From Marsupella aquatica (Eukaryota > Marchantiophyta), in contig OZ316897.1 of assembly GCA_973895155.1 (NCBI GenBank), positions 19,592,001-19,656,000 of the forward strand: 64,000 nucleotides of DNA. The letters run 5' to 3'. The notes below the pieces were generated by a model. The model was given only the letters and a program-made list of their open reading frames with translations. It did not search any database and had not been told where the DNA came from. How positions within the stretch are numbered: the first letter of the stretch is position 1; each line of letters begins with the position of its first letter. The translations under genes and the position numbers were made by a program. Positions 23,305 through 34,944 of this stretch are shown piece after piece.

Positions 23305-23324
23305 TCCTCTTTTTTCTCATCGAG

Positions 23325-23580
23325 ATGATTTCTCACCTTGATATGTTTCTCTCCTATCAACATCTCTTCTGACCTTGATATCTTATCTTTTTATCATCTT
23401 GCCATCGTTTTCTCACTTTAATATGAGTATCTCACCATGACCTATTTTCCTCACCCTCCTAGACATCTGTTTTTCACATAGCCATCCATCTTCTCCACGA
23501 ATTTTTTTTTCTCACCTCAATATCTTTTTTTCACCTTGACATTTTTGTTTTCTCACCTCCACATCTTTTTTCATCATTTT
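23325..23580. repeat. Pyrimidine-rich irregular repeat (TCTCACCTTGATAT-like, about 30 bp)
   Basis: TCTCACC or a close variant followed by TTGATAT or TTGACAT recurs about every 25-35 bp. One strand is strongly C/T-rich. No gene. Confidence 0.55.
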
Positions 23581-23859
23581 TTGTGTAATGCACAGACATT
23601 AGGCTAGTAACTCTTATATGGCCAAGATCATAAAATTATTTTATGACCCAAACAGGTCATATGGCCAAGGCCATAAAGCTGTTTTGTGACTGAAGTCCTT
23701 CCTGGTTCCCTTAATACAATCTCCATAAGAATCTTATGAGTGAAAAGTTTTGGCCCATTATAGGACTTAGCTTGAGGGGATCGTTTGACAAGCCCTGTTG
23801 ACTAAATGTGACCAAATTTAATGTCGCCTAACTTTAAGTCCTGTTGCATGCGGACTGAA

Positions 23860-25271
23860 GTCGCTGCTGACCCGTGCATCCCGGAGCTACAGCGGAGAGT
23901 ATCACGAGGCAGCATAAATAAGCGGCAGCGCATGGATACTGTCAATACACCGATTTCTTTATGAAAAGCAGTCTTGCTCAAAAACCCTGACGGACCAACC
24001 TTTGAATGCCGGAAAAGGATTAGGAAAAGGATTAGAAAACAACCACTCGACCTCAACGAGAGCCTCACCGAGCGTCACTCTGCTCTCATGTAAACCGAAT
24101 CTATTATTATTCCGTGCCCGTCTGCCCCTTCATTCCAATAATGCGATCCGTAGCAACAACAGACCACACTCAGAGCGTATTGCTACAGGAATTACCTTCA
24201 ATTATTGCACATTTTGCTCTGGTTTCGGATCTTCTGGAACGGTGTGGCAGATCAGAACCAAAAAAGGTGAAGCAATTTCGTGAGCAGCTGAAAGAAAAGT
24301 CCATTCTCTGAGTCTGTCGGCAGCCTCCTCTGTCTAATCACTCGAATCCCCCGCCCCTCACACAACAAATTGCAAACATTCATCTTCGTATGAGCTACCA
24401 TTGTGGCGTCACCGGAGTCAACCATCGGACAACCCGCATTACAGAACAGTATACTTATGACAGAATGAATGAAAGTAGGGAGTGCAGGCTGTCGTAGAGT
24501 CTGCAGAAGAAGAGCAGCGCCTACTTCTGCGGTGCGGTAGTGTTTAGAGAATGCGAAGAAGACATTAGCTCGTCGGTAAGGGCACGCTCTTCAAACCGTT
24601 TTTATATGTGCCACATGTCCTTCACGTTGAGCCACAGGACTCTACAGCTGGTACAACTTGGCGGTGCAGTAGTAGATGTCTACCATAGCAGCTGCCTCAG
24701 TCTACAACTTGCTGATGTCGTAGTAGATGTCTACCATCGCAGCTGCCTCGGTGGGCTGTAGCTGTGGTTTGCACGGTACGTACAGTAAGTTCTTCTTGGT
24801 TCGGAGCGCTAGACGGGGCGAGGGGGGAGGAGGGCAGAGGAGGGGCTGGTCTAGGTAGGGGGCGCAATGGTGGACGTTTCAATAATTGCCGGGATTGCCT
24901 AACGTTACAGAGTTACTGATTTGTTGGGCTCTAAGCCGCATCCAGGATTGGGGTCTGGCTGTGCGAAGGCAGATCGCAGAATGATACTTCTGCAGTATAG
25001 AATGGGTAGTGGAGCTCGCGGATCGAGGAAGGACCACGCATTTCTGTTGTACTTGTGACAGTTTCGCTGCAGGAGTCTGCCTACCTGCCTGCCAGTGGAG
25101 ACTTGGGATAAGCATTGATGCATTCCGCAGCGAGCTGCAATATGAGAACACGGGTTCAAGAGGTAAGTGAGCGACAGGGTTTGCGATTGCGCACGCGGTG
25201 GTAGGGAGCGGGAAAATAGTGAGAATAGTCAGACCGAGGGCTGGAATCGAGGTGCTGGAAGAGGGGAGGAA

Positions 25272-25319
<48 letters not shown>

Positions 25320-26617
25320 GACAGGAAATGGTCGGCAGTTCGTCTACACGAGCAAGGGTTCTGAAGGGTGCTACTTTGAATTTCTTGCCTGCGGATGTCT
25401 ACAGGACGGGATGTCTGGTAGAATGAAGCCATCTTCGCTTTCAGGTATGAAGATTTTGAAGATGAGAAGGACGAGTCCTTAGGGAGGAAGCTCTCTGCCC
25501 CAGTACCTTTCTTGGCAGTCGTGCTCAACAGGGCATGAATGGCGCGCCTTTTTTTCTGCTGCTGTTGGTCAGGTACATGCTGGACAGTTTTCTTTCATCC
25601 TTTCACCTCCACGGGTGAAAGTTCTACCATAACAGGGCCAGGCGTCGTTCAATTACCCACGGGAATCCTCTTTTTAAGTTGGTGACATACCATCTGCAAT
25701 CTTGGCTAAAATAAAGAATCATGTGATGTTGGGCAAATTCTAGAAGTAGGTGGAGGACCCTCGATGCCATAACGCATCGTCGAAGTCATGCTCAGAAGTG
25801 TTGTCATTAAATGATGCGTATCGAAACAGCTGGGTGATAAGATCCTATCTAGCAGTGCTCCAGCGTATGTTTTCTGTGGAGCACTGTTCTAAGCTGCGAC
25901 TTAGAAGGTGAAATGCGTGCTTCAGTATAGGTCGAAAGGCTTACATTTGAGGGCTGCATTCTGGAATATCGTTTAAGGATTATATGGGCATGAGGCTCTC
26001 AATATTCTCCGCAACCTACCTTCCGAGTGCTAATCCCGGAAGATGACCAAGCGCGAGTTTGTTAAATGGTCTTGCATCCATTTCCCCAGCCAGGCCGTAA
26101 CTTACAAGTAATGCTTGGGCTTGATAGAGGTCTTGCTCAGAAAATAACAGTTGCTGTTAAACATGCTTGCACAGAAATCCCATTTCGAATTCCAGGTCAT
26201 TCTACGTGGGATCTCTGAGTAAGAATGTCAACACCAATTGTAGGTTTTTGCTGAGCACAACCCGAGTCTTTCGTCAAGCTTGGTTGGATTTATTATGTCG
26301 TACACGTAGTGGACTGCGTAACCTAAGTTTAACAAAAGGCTGGCATCGAGGGCCATTAATGTTGCTCGTCCGTGACTTCCTGGTATTGTTGGGAAGATTA
26401 TTGATCTACTCTAGGCCTTTGTACTCTTTGAACATCTTCGTTAATTCTCAGATGTGCGAGCTGATGTCTGACCAGTTAGTGGAGCTTGCCTTATTGTTAT
26501 GCTGCAATTTAATCGCAGCATATGGACCTTGATTGACGAGCCGTAGTGACTGAGGCTGTCGCATGATAAAGTTGTGGTGGTAGTTTCTAACGTTCTTTTG
26601 GTGTGATTTTCTGGCAG
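23860..26617. other. Repeat-bearing intergenic upstream of the kinase gene
   Basis: This contains a 51-bp tandem duplication at 24669-24752 (GTAGTAGATGTCTACCAT) and the GA microsatellite at 25273-25316. An upstream exon of the kinase gene may lie here, because the first recognised kinase exon has an acceptor, but I could not identify it. Confidence 0.4.
25273..25316. repeat. (GA)n microsatellite, about 43 bp
   Basis: An uninterrupted GA run. It creates Arg/Glu frames on plus and Ser/Leu frames on minus, which are not genes. Confidence 0.97.
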
Positions 26618-29445
26618 ATGCGTCAAGTCCTGGCAGAAGAAACTGCTCAACTATGCTGTGCAATGCACCGAAAACTTACACCTTGGATGAACTGCGAAGG
26701 GCCACAAAAAACTTCTCCTCTGCAAATGTGATTGGGAAGGGACTCTTCGGAACTGTCTACAAAGGAAAGCTGCGAAATGAGCTTGGAGTCCCATCCATGG
26801 TCGCTATCAAGAGATATAATACAGATTTCACCAAGGAGTTTCAAGTAGAGCTAAATGCTTTATCAAGGCTCAATCATCGCAACGTTGTAAGGTGTCTCGG
26901 CTCATGCGTACTGAAGAATGAAAAGTTGATAGTTCTGGAGTATGTACATAATGGAAGCCTGTCCAACTGCATACACTGTACGTACCTGCACGGCAAAATG
27001 CTGTTTGTTGCTCTTTTGATGTGTCATCAACCGGATCGGTGGTTTTAAAAAATGGGATTAGTAACTGGAAGGCCAGCTTGAATCTGAACAGAAAGGAGGA
27101 CCCTCAGATATCGGACAGCTTGGTTCTGTGCAAAGCTTTTTCCAAACATAAGATAAGCTTACAGGATATTTGATTCGAAATTGTATTCTAAATCTGTGTC
27201 AGTGACTATCTATTGTCTGCCCCCGTCTCTTTACTACTGCTCCAGAGGGCGGTGATGAATGCCATCCTTAGTGGATTTAAAAGAAGTTCGGGGGTTGGGT
27301 TTCCCATGTTATCGTTAACTTAGTAGTTTAACTTTCTATCCCGATTTCCCAAGACAGCTTGGAGTTCTGTCCTTGATGAAGGACTTTGCCATCTTGATGC
27401 AGATCATAAGCCGTTGCTGACGTGGACTGAAAAGTTGACGGTAGCTTTGGGCATTGCTGAGGGCCTCAAGTACCTTCGGGCGGCAAACATCATTCACAGG
27501 GACCCCACTTCTACCAACATCCTTATCGACAAGTCACTTGTGCCCAAAATTGCTGATTTCTCCGTGTCTGTCAAGGCTTTTAGAGTGAAAGAAGAGGAGG
27601 GGAACAATATCCCTTTCGCAGGCACGAAAGGGTATTCGGACCCAGAGTATCGTTCACAGGGGATTGTTTCATCAACATTGGATGTTTATGTATTTGGAGT
27701 GGTTCTTATGGAACTGATCACAGGCAAGCCACCTGTTGGGCCAAATGATACGCTTCTTGTTACAGAAGTAAGTTCACTCTGACATGCATATTGGGCAGTG
27801 GCTCTATTGGCAAGTGGATACTGTTCTAGTGACATGTGCACATAGGCTGGCATGATTTGCTGGCCCTAAGTGTCAAGCTCTTCAGGAAATTATTTTAGCA
27901 ATACGTGCTACTAATAGAGAGTGTTAGTTTGCGATGCACTCCGGACTTGGCTGGTTGATATTTTCAGAAACGTTATTGGATAATTGGGAATTGCTGTAAA
28001 TAGTATCAACCATGCGCATTACTTATCTGGCTGTGTGTTGGCTTTGATAGATGCGTCAGAAGCAGTACGATGTAAGCACCTTCTTTGATATGGCTGACTT
28101 GGCTGCTGTTCGTTCACCTCCATATTCCTCCTCAATAAAGGTACATGATGTAATTTGAAAATGGACGATCCTCTGTTCAAGTCGAACTCACCTTTACCTT
28201 TGCTACATTCTATCTTCAAGTATGTATGGTAAGCACGAACCGAAAGGAGATATATAGCTGTAAGTCATTGTATTTCCTCACCATGCACAAGAAAGGGTAT
28301 TCAGCCCCACAGGCAAGTCGGGTTGAAGGTATGGAAAATTCTAACTGCTAACATAAACTGGTCATATCCTCCATCAAATAAGGGCTTTTCTGCAGGATGC
28401 CGGAAGAAGTAATAGCAGCACTGTGACACTGTTTTGACAAGATTTGTCAAACTAATTGACAGCAGAATGTCACTAACTTATTTGCCGTCAAGGAGCTTTC
28501 CTGGGTGAATGGAATTTCCATGTTTTTGGTTTTTGTTTGGATATTCCAATTCTTCAAAAGGCGATGTCAACTGTTAGGCTGAAGCACGATATCTTACAAT
28601 CCTCGCACGTTGTTAAAACATTCTGTATGTTAGTTCTCAGTTGTCAGTTCTCAGTTCACATGAGCTCTTAAAGTGGGTTGCTGAACGCCTTTAGCTGCGG
28701 TCCTCCATGAAGATAAATCATTCGGAGTCTTACAGACGCATTCCAGTTGTCGTCCTTCGCTTGTGTACAGAGTATCGAGCAGGCAATCTGAAACCTTGGT
28801 TCAAAGCTTCAATCCAATATTATTCCATCCAGTTATGATTATTCTCTTTGCTAACAGGGCAGGCACATTGTTTGTTTGTTACAACTTGTGAATGTAGATT
28901 GCAAGAGATTTGGCAATAAGATGCACAAACAGCGATGCAAAGGAGCGACCAAACTTTAATGAAGTGCTTTCAACCTTGGAAGACGCACTGAGGCTTCAAG
29001 CCAAGGATTTAGCAGGTGAGTCAGCTTCGTGCGCCTCGGCGTCAGACATGTGCTTGTAAGGCAACTTTGATTTAATAGACAAGATGATTAGAATGTTCAA
29101 GAGACAGCAGGTTTTCAATGAGTTGGTCACAGTCTAGTAGTTTATTCCGCTTCTCCACGAAAGCCGGAGTCTACATTTCTTTGGAAAGCAAGTGCTTTTG
29201 CCAGTTAAGCATATGGTAGAGTGACAGTTGATAGTTTCTGCCAGAATATTGCCTTAGATTCGTCAGTTCTGATGTTCTGGCCAGTCTTGAGCTGTAATTC
29301 TGTATGTTTATGTCAATGAGATCGACAAACGAAATGTAATTAAGGAAATAAAAAATGGGACTTCCTTTTATCGTGAGTGCTACTGGTTTTGGCAGGAAGA
29401 AGGTTTGATTCAGACAGCAGCCAAGTATTCTTATTGGAGACTTGA
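26618..29445 (+). CDS. Receptor-like kinase, kinase domain in five exons
   Basis: Exons: 26618-26977, 27358-27767, 28051-28140, 28898-29015 and 29396-29445 (TGA). All junctions are GT-AG and the phases match. From the in-frame ATG at 26653 the product is 330 aa. The 26618 acceptor, with a frame open before that ATG, suggests an upstream exon (ectodomain/TM) not found here. Motifs: YTLDELRRATKNFS; glycine loop IGKGLFGTVYKG; VAIK lysine; HRD as IIHRDPTSTNIL; DFG altered to IADFSVS; GTKGYSDPEY activation segment; DVYVFGVVLMELITGKPP; C-terminal RCTNSDAKERPNFNEVL. Family knowledge places it in the RLK/Pelle group. The DFG-to-DFS change and the loss of the usual Lys after HRD suggest weak or no phosphotransfer, so it may act as a pseudokinase. 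The last exon and 3' flank are duplicated at 34945 onward. Confidence 0.8.
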
Positions 29446-30530
29446 AGCTCGTCCTGGAAGGCTGTTGCTACTCAGCACTACTATTTTGATTGGCTGCACA
29501 ATATCGTGGTTGTAAAGTATTATTGTATCCAGGCACCAGTTTTCTCTTGTCGGTAATCTCGCAATCAGAAGCAAAACTACTCTGTCCAATTTGGGGAAGC
29601 CTACAGGATTTATACCGTTTTGGCTGTGCCAATCCTAACATCCTCTGTAGAAGATGCCAACAGTGCAACAGTGCTTTGAGAAGAAGCATTCCTTTCTTGA
29701 ATATCCAACTGAGCAACCTGGCCACCTGAGTAGTTGGTGGCGTACGATTACATTCGCCACCGTCCACTTCACAGTACCATCGATATTAGACTACAGTCTT
29801 TTGGACGAAGAGTTCACGTGCTTCTTGCTTGATTCTTCCTATTTCAATAGGCTACACTAACATGGTGGCTACAACCAAGCAATCTGCATCACTAGAAGGT
29901 CCCTGAGGTGACTGAAGGGTTTTTGAATCACGCGCTATGACGCACGAGGTGGGAGCTGTGAACTGCAAGTCTTGGTACAGTTCGGTACGCAAGAGTAGTC
30001 TTGGGGAACCACCTGAAGCTCTTACTCTGGATTCTACTCAAAAAGGGATGTTAGAGAAGTGACTTGTGAACCTTATTTTAGTAGAAAGTTCTCTGACGAG
30101 AAGCAAGATTGGAATGTTCATTACCTTGTGTAGACCGACAATTATCTGCATGTCTTGGTAGTGAATATCAAAGCACCGATGCATAGGAAGATATATGTGG
30201 TTAAGCAAAGTTCTACAACTTGGGTGCTTGACCCATCCCACCCTTATGGCCTGCCTGTACTATTTAGTAGCTCTAAATTTACAGCAGATCCTGATGTGAA
30301 TAGTTTGGCTGAATGCTCAGAGAACATCCAGGGCTATCTCTTTTGGCCCTTCAACTTCATTCTTCTTCCTAAAGCATTTACTTAGTACTTGTTCTATTTA
30401 GCACTTGTTCTACTTAAACCAAGTAATTTGGAGGAGGCAACCAAATCTCGAGTGAATTCTGCCATGTGAAGTGAATTGTGTGGACCCGTGTCCAGGTCAA
30501 TACAGTTTCTGCTATATATGAATCCAGAGC

Positions 30531-30902
30531 TTGGAAATGTGTATTAGACCTTTAAAAAGCAACGGAACTGAGTACATTGACGGACAGCGTCTTGGTACCT
30601 CTCAAAGCTTCATTATCATCGACGGATTGGGCCACCAGGACTGTCTAAGCTTCTCAATGATAAATTTCAACCCTTCTGGAATGGTGAAATTGAGCTTACA
30701 AAGTGAACTTTGTGTAACCGTAGACACTAATCACTGTAATCAGTGTATTTTTCTCTGCTCGAGAGTACGACAATGGCGTCCGTGTGGACATATCAACTTG
30801 CAGAACTGCGCTTATACAATTTGGATGATACCGGAGATGATAGTAAACTTAAACGAAAGGAACTTTCATTGTTGGAAAAACACTCAGCAGATGTGCCGTT
30901 GA
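30531..30902 (+). CDS. Conserved open frame in copy A (unknown)
   Basis: The 123-residue frame has protein-like composition: GQRLGTSQSFIIIDG, QDCLSFSM, then SELCVTVD and CNQCIFLCSRVRQW. The homologous stretch in copy B (35720-35953) keeps the first part (SLEM, YIEGQHL, GRQDCLNFSM) before a frameshift or stop. Conservation of sense between copies hints at a once-coding exon, possibly a small Cys-rich or beta-trefoil-like domain, but I cannot name the family. It overlaps the 3' end of the antisense CUE remnant. Confidence 0.3.
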   Translation: MEMCIRPLKSNGTEYIDGQRLGTSQSFIIIDGLGHQDCLSFSMINFNPSGMVKLSLQSELCVTVDTNHCNQCIFLCSRVRQWRPCGHINLQNCAYTIWMIPEMIVNLNERNFHCWKNTQQMCR

Positions 30903-31730
30903 ACTAAAACCAAAAAGGTTGAAATTGCCCAGGGACGGACATTCCTTCTCGAGCTTTGCGCAGATGTCAAGAGAGCATAATTTTCCAGCTCAATTGATAG
31001 AAACCGGGCTTGACGATGAGCAAGCAATTGCTTAGCAGTTTGCAATTCTCTCAAGGTGTTCTCATAAGCCAATAGTCTTCGGTGCTGCATTGCAACTCCT
31101 CTTTTAAGAATCTGCGTCTCGGCAAGCAACCGCTGGATCCTTGTTTGAAGAGTTGTGTTTTTCTGTATCATTTTTTTCCACAGCTATTCCAGACCGTGAA
31201 GCGACAACCTTCGCAAACGCTTCAAGTGACCTGGTGGCTCGCATTCTTGCATCTTGGGGGCATGTTGCGCTACTCTTCTCTTGAAGTAGCAGTTCAACAC
31301 ACTCCGACCTCTCGATTAAGCTGAGGAGTTTGATGTTTTCTCTTTCACGGAAAGGAATTGCGGCGTTTGCGGATTGTGCGTGATTATCCGTAGAAATTTC
31401 ACATATCACGCTTGTGGACGCAGCCGGTGCCGCAGCTTTATTATGTAAATCATCTTTGCAAATTTAGAGCATCTCCTTGTTTGAACTCAAACGGAGGTCA
31501 TTCATTCTCTTGATTGCACGATCTAAAAATGTCCCGGACGATTCCTGACACGATTCAACGCCTCCCTCCACTCGGTGTCCCTCCATCTTTGAAAACGACC
31601 TGGCACCTGGAAACAAAAACTCAGAAACCTCCGAAAAAATCCAACACTTGAACGCTAGGAAATCCTCTCGGGGAAGTTGTGAGCAGAGAATGCTTTGCGT
31701 GATGGAGCTGCACTTTGGGAGACGAGACAC
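30884..31730 (-). pseudogene. CUE-type protein C-terminal coiled coil, copy A (frameshifted)
   Basis: Three minus-strand frames (31730-31464, 31409-31104, 31171-30884) together cover the protein encoded by copy B. Conserved pieces: GARSFSKMEGHRVEGG, SECVELLLQE, RSLEAFAKVVASRSG, QILKRGVAMQHRRLLAYENT and LRELQTAKQLLAHRQARF, then IELENYAL. The C-terminal region (ILKRAVAIQH...LEVNNYAL type) is characteristic of plant CUE-domain proteins such as Arabidopsis At5g32440, from family knowledge; the ubiquitin-binding CUE domain itself is absent. At least two frame changes separate the parts, and the C-terminus is shifted again after ENYAL. It was duplicated together with the kinase 3' end. Confidence 0.6.
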
Positions 31731-31925
31731 AGAAGCTGCAGAATGTGTAAAGTGGAAACACCTGAACGCTAGCTAGGAAATCAAACTCCACTCAGAGGAA
31801 AATCGGCAAAGAATGCTTGCGTGATAGAGCTGAAGTTTGGGAGACGAGACACAGAAGCAGAATGTGAAAATTGGAGAGGCCAATGCTTTCTTAGACTATG
31901 TAGGCTTAGTACGCTATAGTCCGGT

Positions 31926-32983
31926 CTCCGTTGACAAAGGATGGAACGAATCTGCGGAATGCAATGCTATTATCTAAAGATATTTCAGCCAATGTGTGTA
32001 TGGGTGCTGACTCTACGAAGTCCGATGAAAGCTAGTCTGCGTCTCGATCACGAGCTGGTTTTGGTCGTCTGCATGAGCTGCTGATGTGAACCGAGTATCT
32101 GGGGTGGAAATCCGGTGTACATGAATTGACTACTGCAAAACTGCCCCAAGAGCATTGACAAGAAAACCTAGCTGTATGGACAGTTGGCGCTTCTCATTCA
32201 TGTTGCCCTCCTAATCAGTCCGACAGCTGCGCCTAGGCCCACGGCTGTCGTTCACATCGCTGCTTTCGAACTACAAATTCATCACGTCCGCAGAACGAGA
32301 TGCCGTGAAATCAGTGCTGAATCCCATTCCCCTCTGATATCTCTTGGTCAGCACTTATATCGCAGAGCGACATCCACTTGTTCTTGACTGGAGGATGATC
32401 ACTGCAAACGCCAAATAGTATACAACAAACTAAAATAGAAAACAGAAAATAACAAGCAATAGACGCGAAACAGCATTTGTGTAACAGCATACAAGTGTGA
32501 CGATCTGTACGTGACAGTCTCGCAAGAGGATTCAACGTGGCAGGTGCTTAGAGCGCCGCAATTTTATGAAAGGGGCTTCGTCTAGAAGGACCCTAGTCGA
32601 ACACTGGTAGAACTTGGATGAGAAATCATTCGTACTCATCGTACCAGCTCATGGAGAGTCAGGCTAAGTTAAGGATCGATAGACTTGACGAATATGTCTT
32701 TCATCGCACAGATGAGAAACATCGAATTTTCGCCCGCACGAAAGCGGCAGTCTTTAGTCCAACCGGAGAGGGAGCGTCATGTCGAGGGCCTTCAGGAGGT
32801 CTCCTGCCCATCGCTCGACGACCACATAAGGTACATACAGTCGGTACTCTAGCATGGCTGGTGCTGACTAACGGACGGCTTCTCTTATCTTCCATACGCG
32901 GGCAAGCGCTCTAGACGTTTCTGCGCTCGTCCTCGGTACTTCTCTTCTATAGTTGGTGGTCTTCCGATTGCCAGAGCACCACC
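31926..32983. other. Intergenic, nothing recognised
   Basis: Mixed composition; no frame with recognisable motifs and no repeat structure noted. Confidence 0.4.
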
Positions 32984-33868
32984 TTGCTCGGGAACAATAG
33001 CGGAACGAAGCATTACCAGTCCGGCGGGTCGCTTTCAGAGTCATTTGCAGGAGTGATATCCGTGATCCCGTCCGTGATGCACAAGTTAGAGCGAAACAAC
33101 ACGGTTGTAGTTACGTGGCGAATCCTGCACTTACGACTTCGGACGACGGATAAGCGAAAAGGATGGCTATCACGTCCTTGTACGAAGATCCGAACTAAAC
33201 GGGGTGCTTGACAACGGAATATCAACAACATAGGCTCGCCCGGACTCAGGTTGCCGCACAATTCCTCGAAGCTGGGAAATCTGTTCTCATCGTTGACAAC
33301 GACTCGGTGTGGCTTTCGGATCCTCTTCCTTACCTTGAGGCTACTGACGCAGACATCGTTATATCCAGAGACGGTAGTATTGAAACGGAAGTTGTAATAC
33401 ATGGGGGATTCTTAAAATGTGAAGCATACTCCAACGACCAAAAGAGTGTGGAGCAAAGTTAGCAATCGGCACCGAAATATTTTGGACAGAGCGATGGCGA
33501 ACGTACCACCATCTTGCCTAATTTGGCGAGTCAGAGCAGGTGGTCATCAATGAGATATTCCAAGCGGAGATGCAAACCATCTCGGCTGTTGGTTGGAGCC
33601 TCTGCGGGTCCATTTCCTGGATTCATTCCGTTTCCGGCCCGAACGGGCGCGTATACTTCACGTATATCGTCCTCAAGAGGAGAATGTGGAGCCAGTGGTG
33701 ATCCATAAAAACTGGATCGTAGGCTATGGAGCCAAACTGGAGCGGTTCGAAATATTTGGTCTGTGGGTAGTGGCTGCGGAAAGAGAGAGAAGGGCTAGCT
33801 GGCTGAGTCATGCGGAGCGCATCGATGCACTAACATTGGGAGTTGATTCATCACGTAAGTTAATCTAG
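32984..33868 (+). pseudogene. Nucleotide-diphospho-sugar transferase (GT77-like) pseudogene
   Basis: Pieces of one glycosyltransferase lie in order but in different frames. 33050-33120 reads SLSESFAGVIS and RNNTVVVTW. 33208-33460 reads QVAAQFLEAGKSVLIVDND, SVWLSDPLPYLEATDADIV and a GGFLKCEAY phrase. About 33447-33540 reads VWSKVSNRHRNILDRA. About 33530-33600 reads EQVVINEIFQAEMQ. 33593-33868 reads LRVHFLDSFRFRPER and PVVIHKNWIVGYGAKLERFE. VDNDSVW is the DxD-type metal/nucleotide-sugar motif, and the C-terminal H-N-W-G-K-F pattern is typical of the plant nucleotide-diphospho-sugar transferase domain (Golgi cell-wall glycan enzymes). No introns explain the frame changes, so this is a degenerate copy, intronless over this span. 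Confidence 0.65.
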
Positions 33869-34944
33869 TGACGACATACTGCTTCTCTTCTGTTCCGTTT
33901 GAATATTGTTCATTTGGCCTACTGAATGTCCGATGCACGGATTTGCTCAGAGAATCAGAGAATAATGCAGATAATAGTCATGAGAATCAGAGATCATGCA
34001 GATACATCTAATGCTGTGATCGTGAGAATCAGAACAGATTCAAAACTACAAACCTCATCTTTCCTCCAAGAAGAATAGTTATCACCCTAGCAAAAGCCAA
34101 AGATTACCTCCAGTTCAATTGGCATGCAGAAAATTCGTCCGATTTGTTCAGGAGTTAAATTACACCCGGACACAGTTTAAGGACCTCCATAGAATTGCCA
34201 TTCCAGATGAATCTGTTCCGTCTACAATGTAGTAGTTTCTTTCCGGGAATTAAGTGGGAGCCTCAATTATTCCCTGTGTATCTATGGGCACGATCCTGAA
34301 ACCTAGGACGACTCTTCTAATTTTCTCATCTAAAATAACTGTCGTTCTGGGCTTCAAGAAAAGCCAAGATTTGGATACTACAATTAGTCTAATTCTACCT
34401 GGCTTGGTAGCTTCAAGGAGGCTGATAATCTAGTGCTCTTGACTGCCAAGCCTTCCGTAGAGCTACCTAAACCCTAAACGCCTGACACTCTTACATCTAT
34501 ATTTAAGCGCATTAATATAGTTTCTATAATAAGAGGATGAGTTATAGTGCCAGCAACTGCCGGGAAACCGTATGTAGACTACATATGTATGCCACAGCGC
34601 GTACTTAGTTGTTGGCTGTTCGGACTTAATACATTGAAAGTTGAGTGAAATATGAATGCTGGTAAGATGAATGCAATCCCCACAAATTAACCTATACTTT
34701 ATATTGCTCCACCTAGCCAGGGGAGATTGTTGAGAGGAGCCAAGTTAAGGTATTGCCCACTCAATTTGAATATTCCTGGTTGGACTTCCGTTGTTAATTA
34801 TATCAGTCGACTTCTTAAAGAGGAACAATGTTTGGGAAGAAGTATCGATCAGAATCAATACTACAACGCGTCCTATCCTCCTTACAAGGGTAATCATTAA
34901 TTGCCATCTTGGGTGTGATAGAACTTTTGACAAGTTGAAGACAC
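33869..34944. other. AT-rich intergenic
   Basis: No gene seen. A short telomere-box-like motif (CCTAAACCCTAAACG) lies at about 34467. Confidence 0.4.

Larger units (their letters stand above)
22371..23855. repeat. Direct repeats flanking the fold-back element
   Basis: ACTAATGTGACCAGATTTAA at 22371 and ACTAAATGTGACCAAATTTAA at 23801 each continue into a diverged AAGTCC...TTGCATGC block, 1.43 kb apart and in the same orientation. They may mark an older insertion unit that contains the fold-back element. Confidence 0.45.
29130..31925. repeat. Segmental duplication, copy A
   Basis: This segment contains the last kinase exon, about 1 kb of flank, the 30531-30902 open frame and the antisense CUE-type gene remnant. 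It aligns by eye, with many small differences, to 34945-37140. Shared landmarks include GCAGGAAGAA (29392/35010), GGCTGTTGCTACTCAGC, ACAGCATCTT/ACAGCGTCTT, GCAAGCAATTGCTTAGCAG and CTGACACGATTCAACGC. Confidence 0.85.

Noticed and set aside
24114-24311. 65-aa frame with a helical C-terminus (KKVKQFREQLKEKS)
   Set aside because: Short, isolated, no homology recognised; could be chance.
33013-33402. 129-aa minus-strand frame
   Set aside because: Antisense to the glycosyltransferase pseudogene, whose motifs are on plus.
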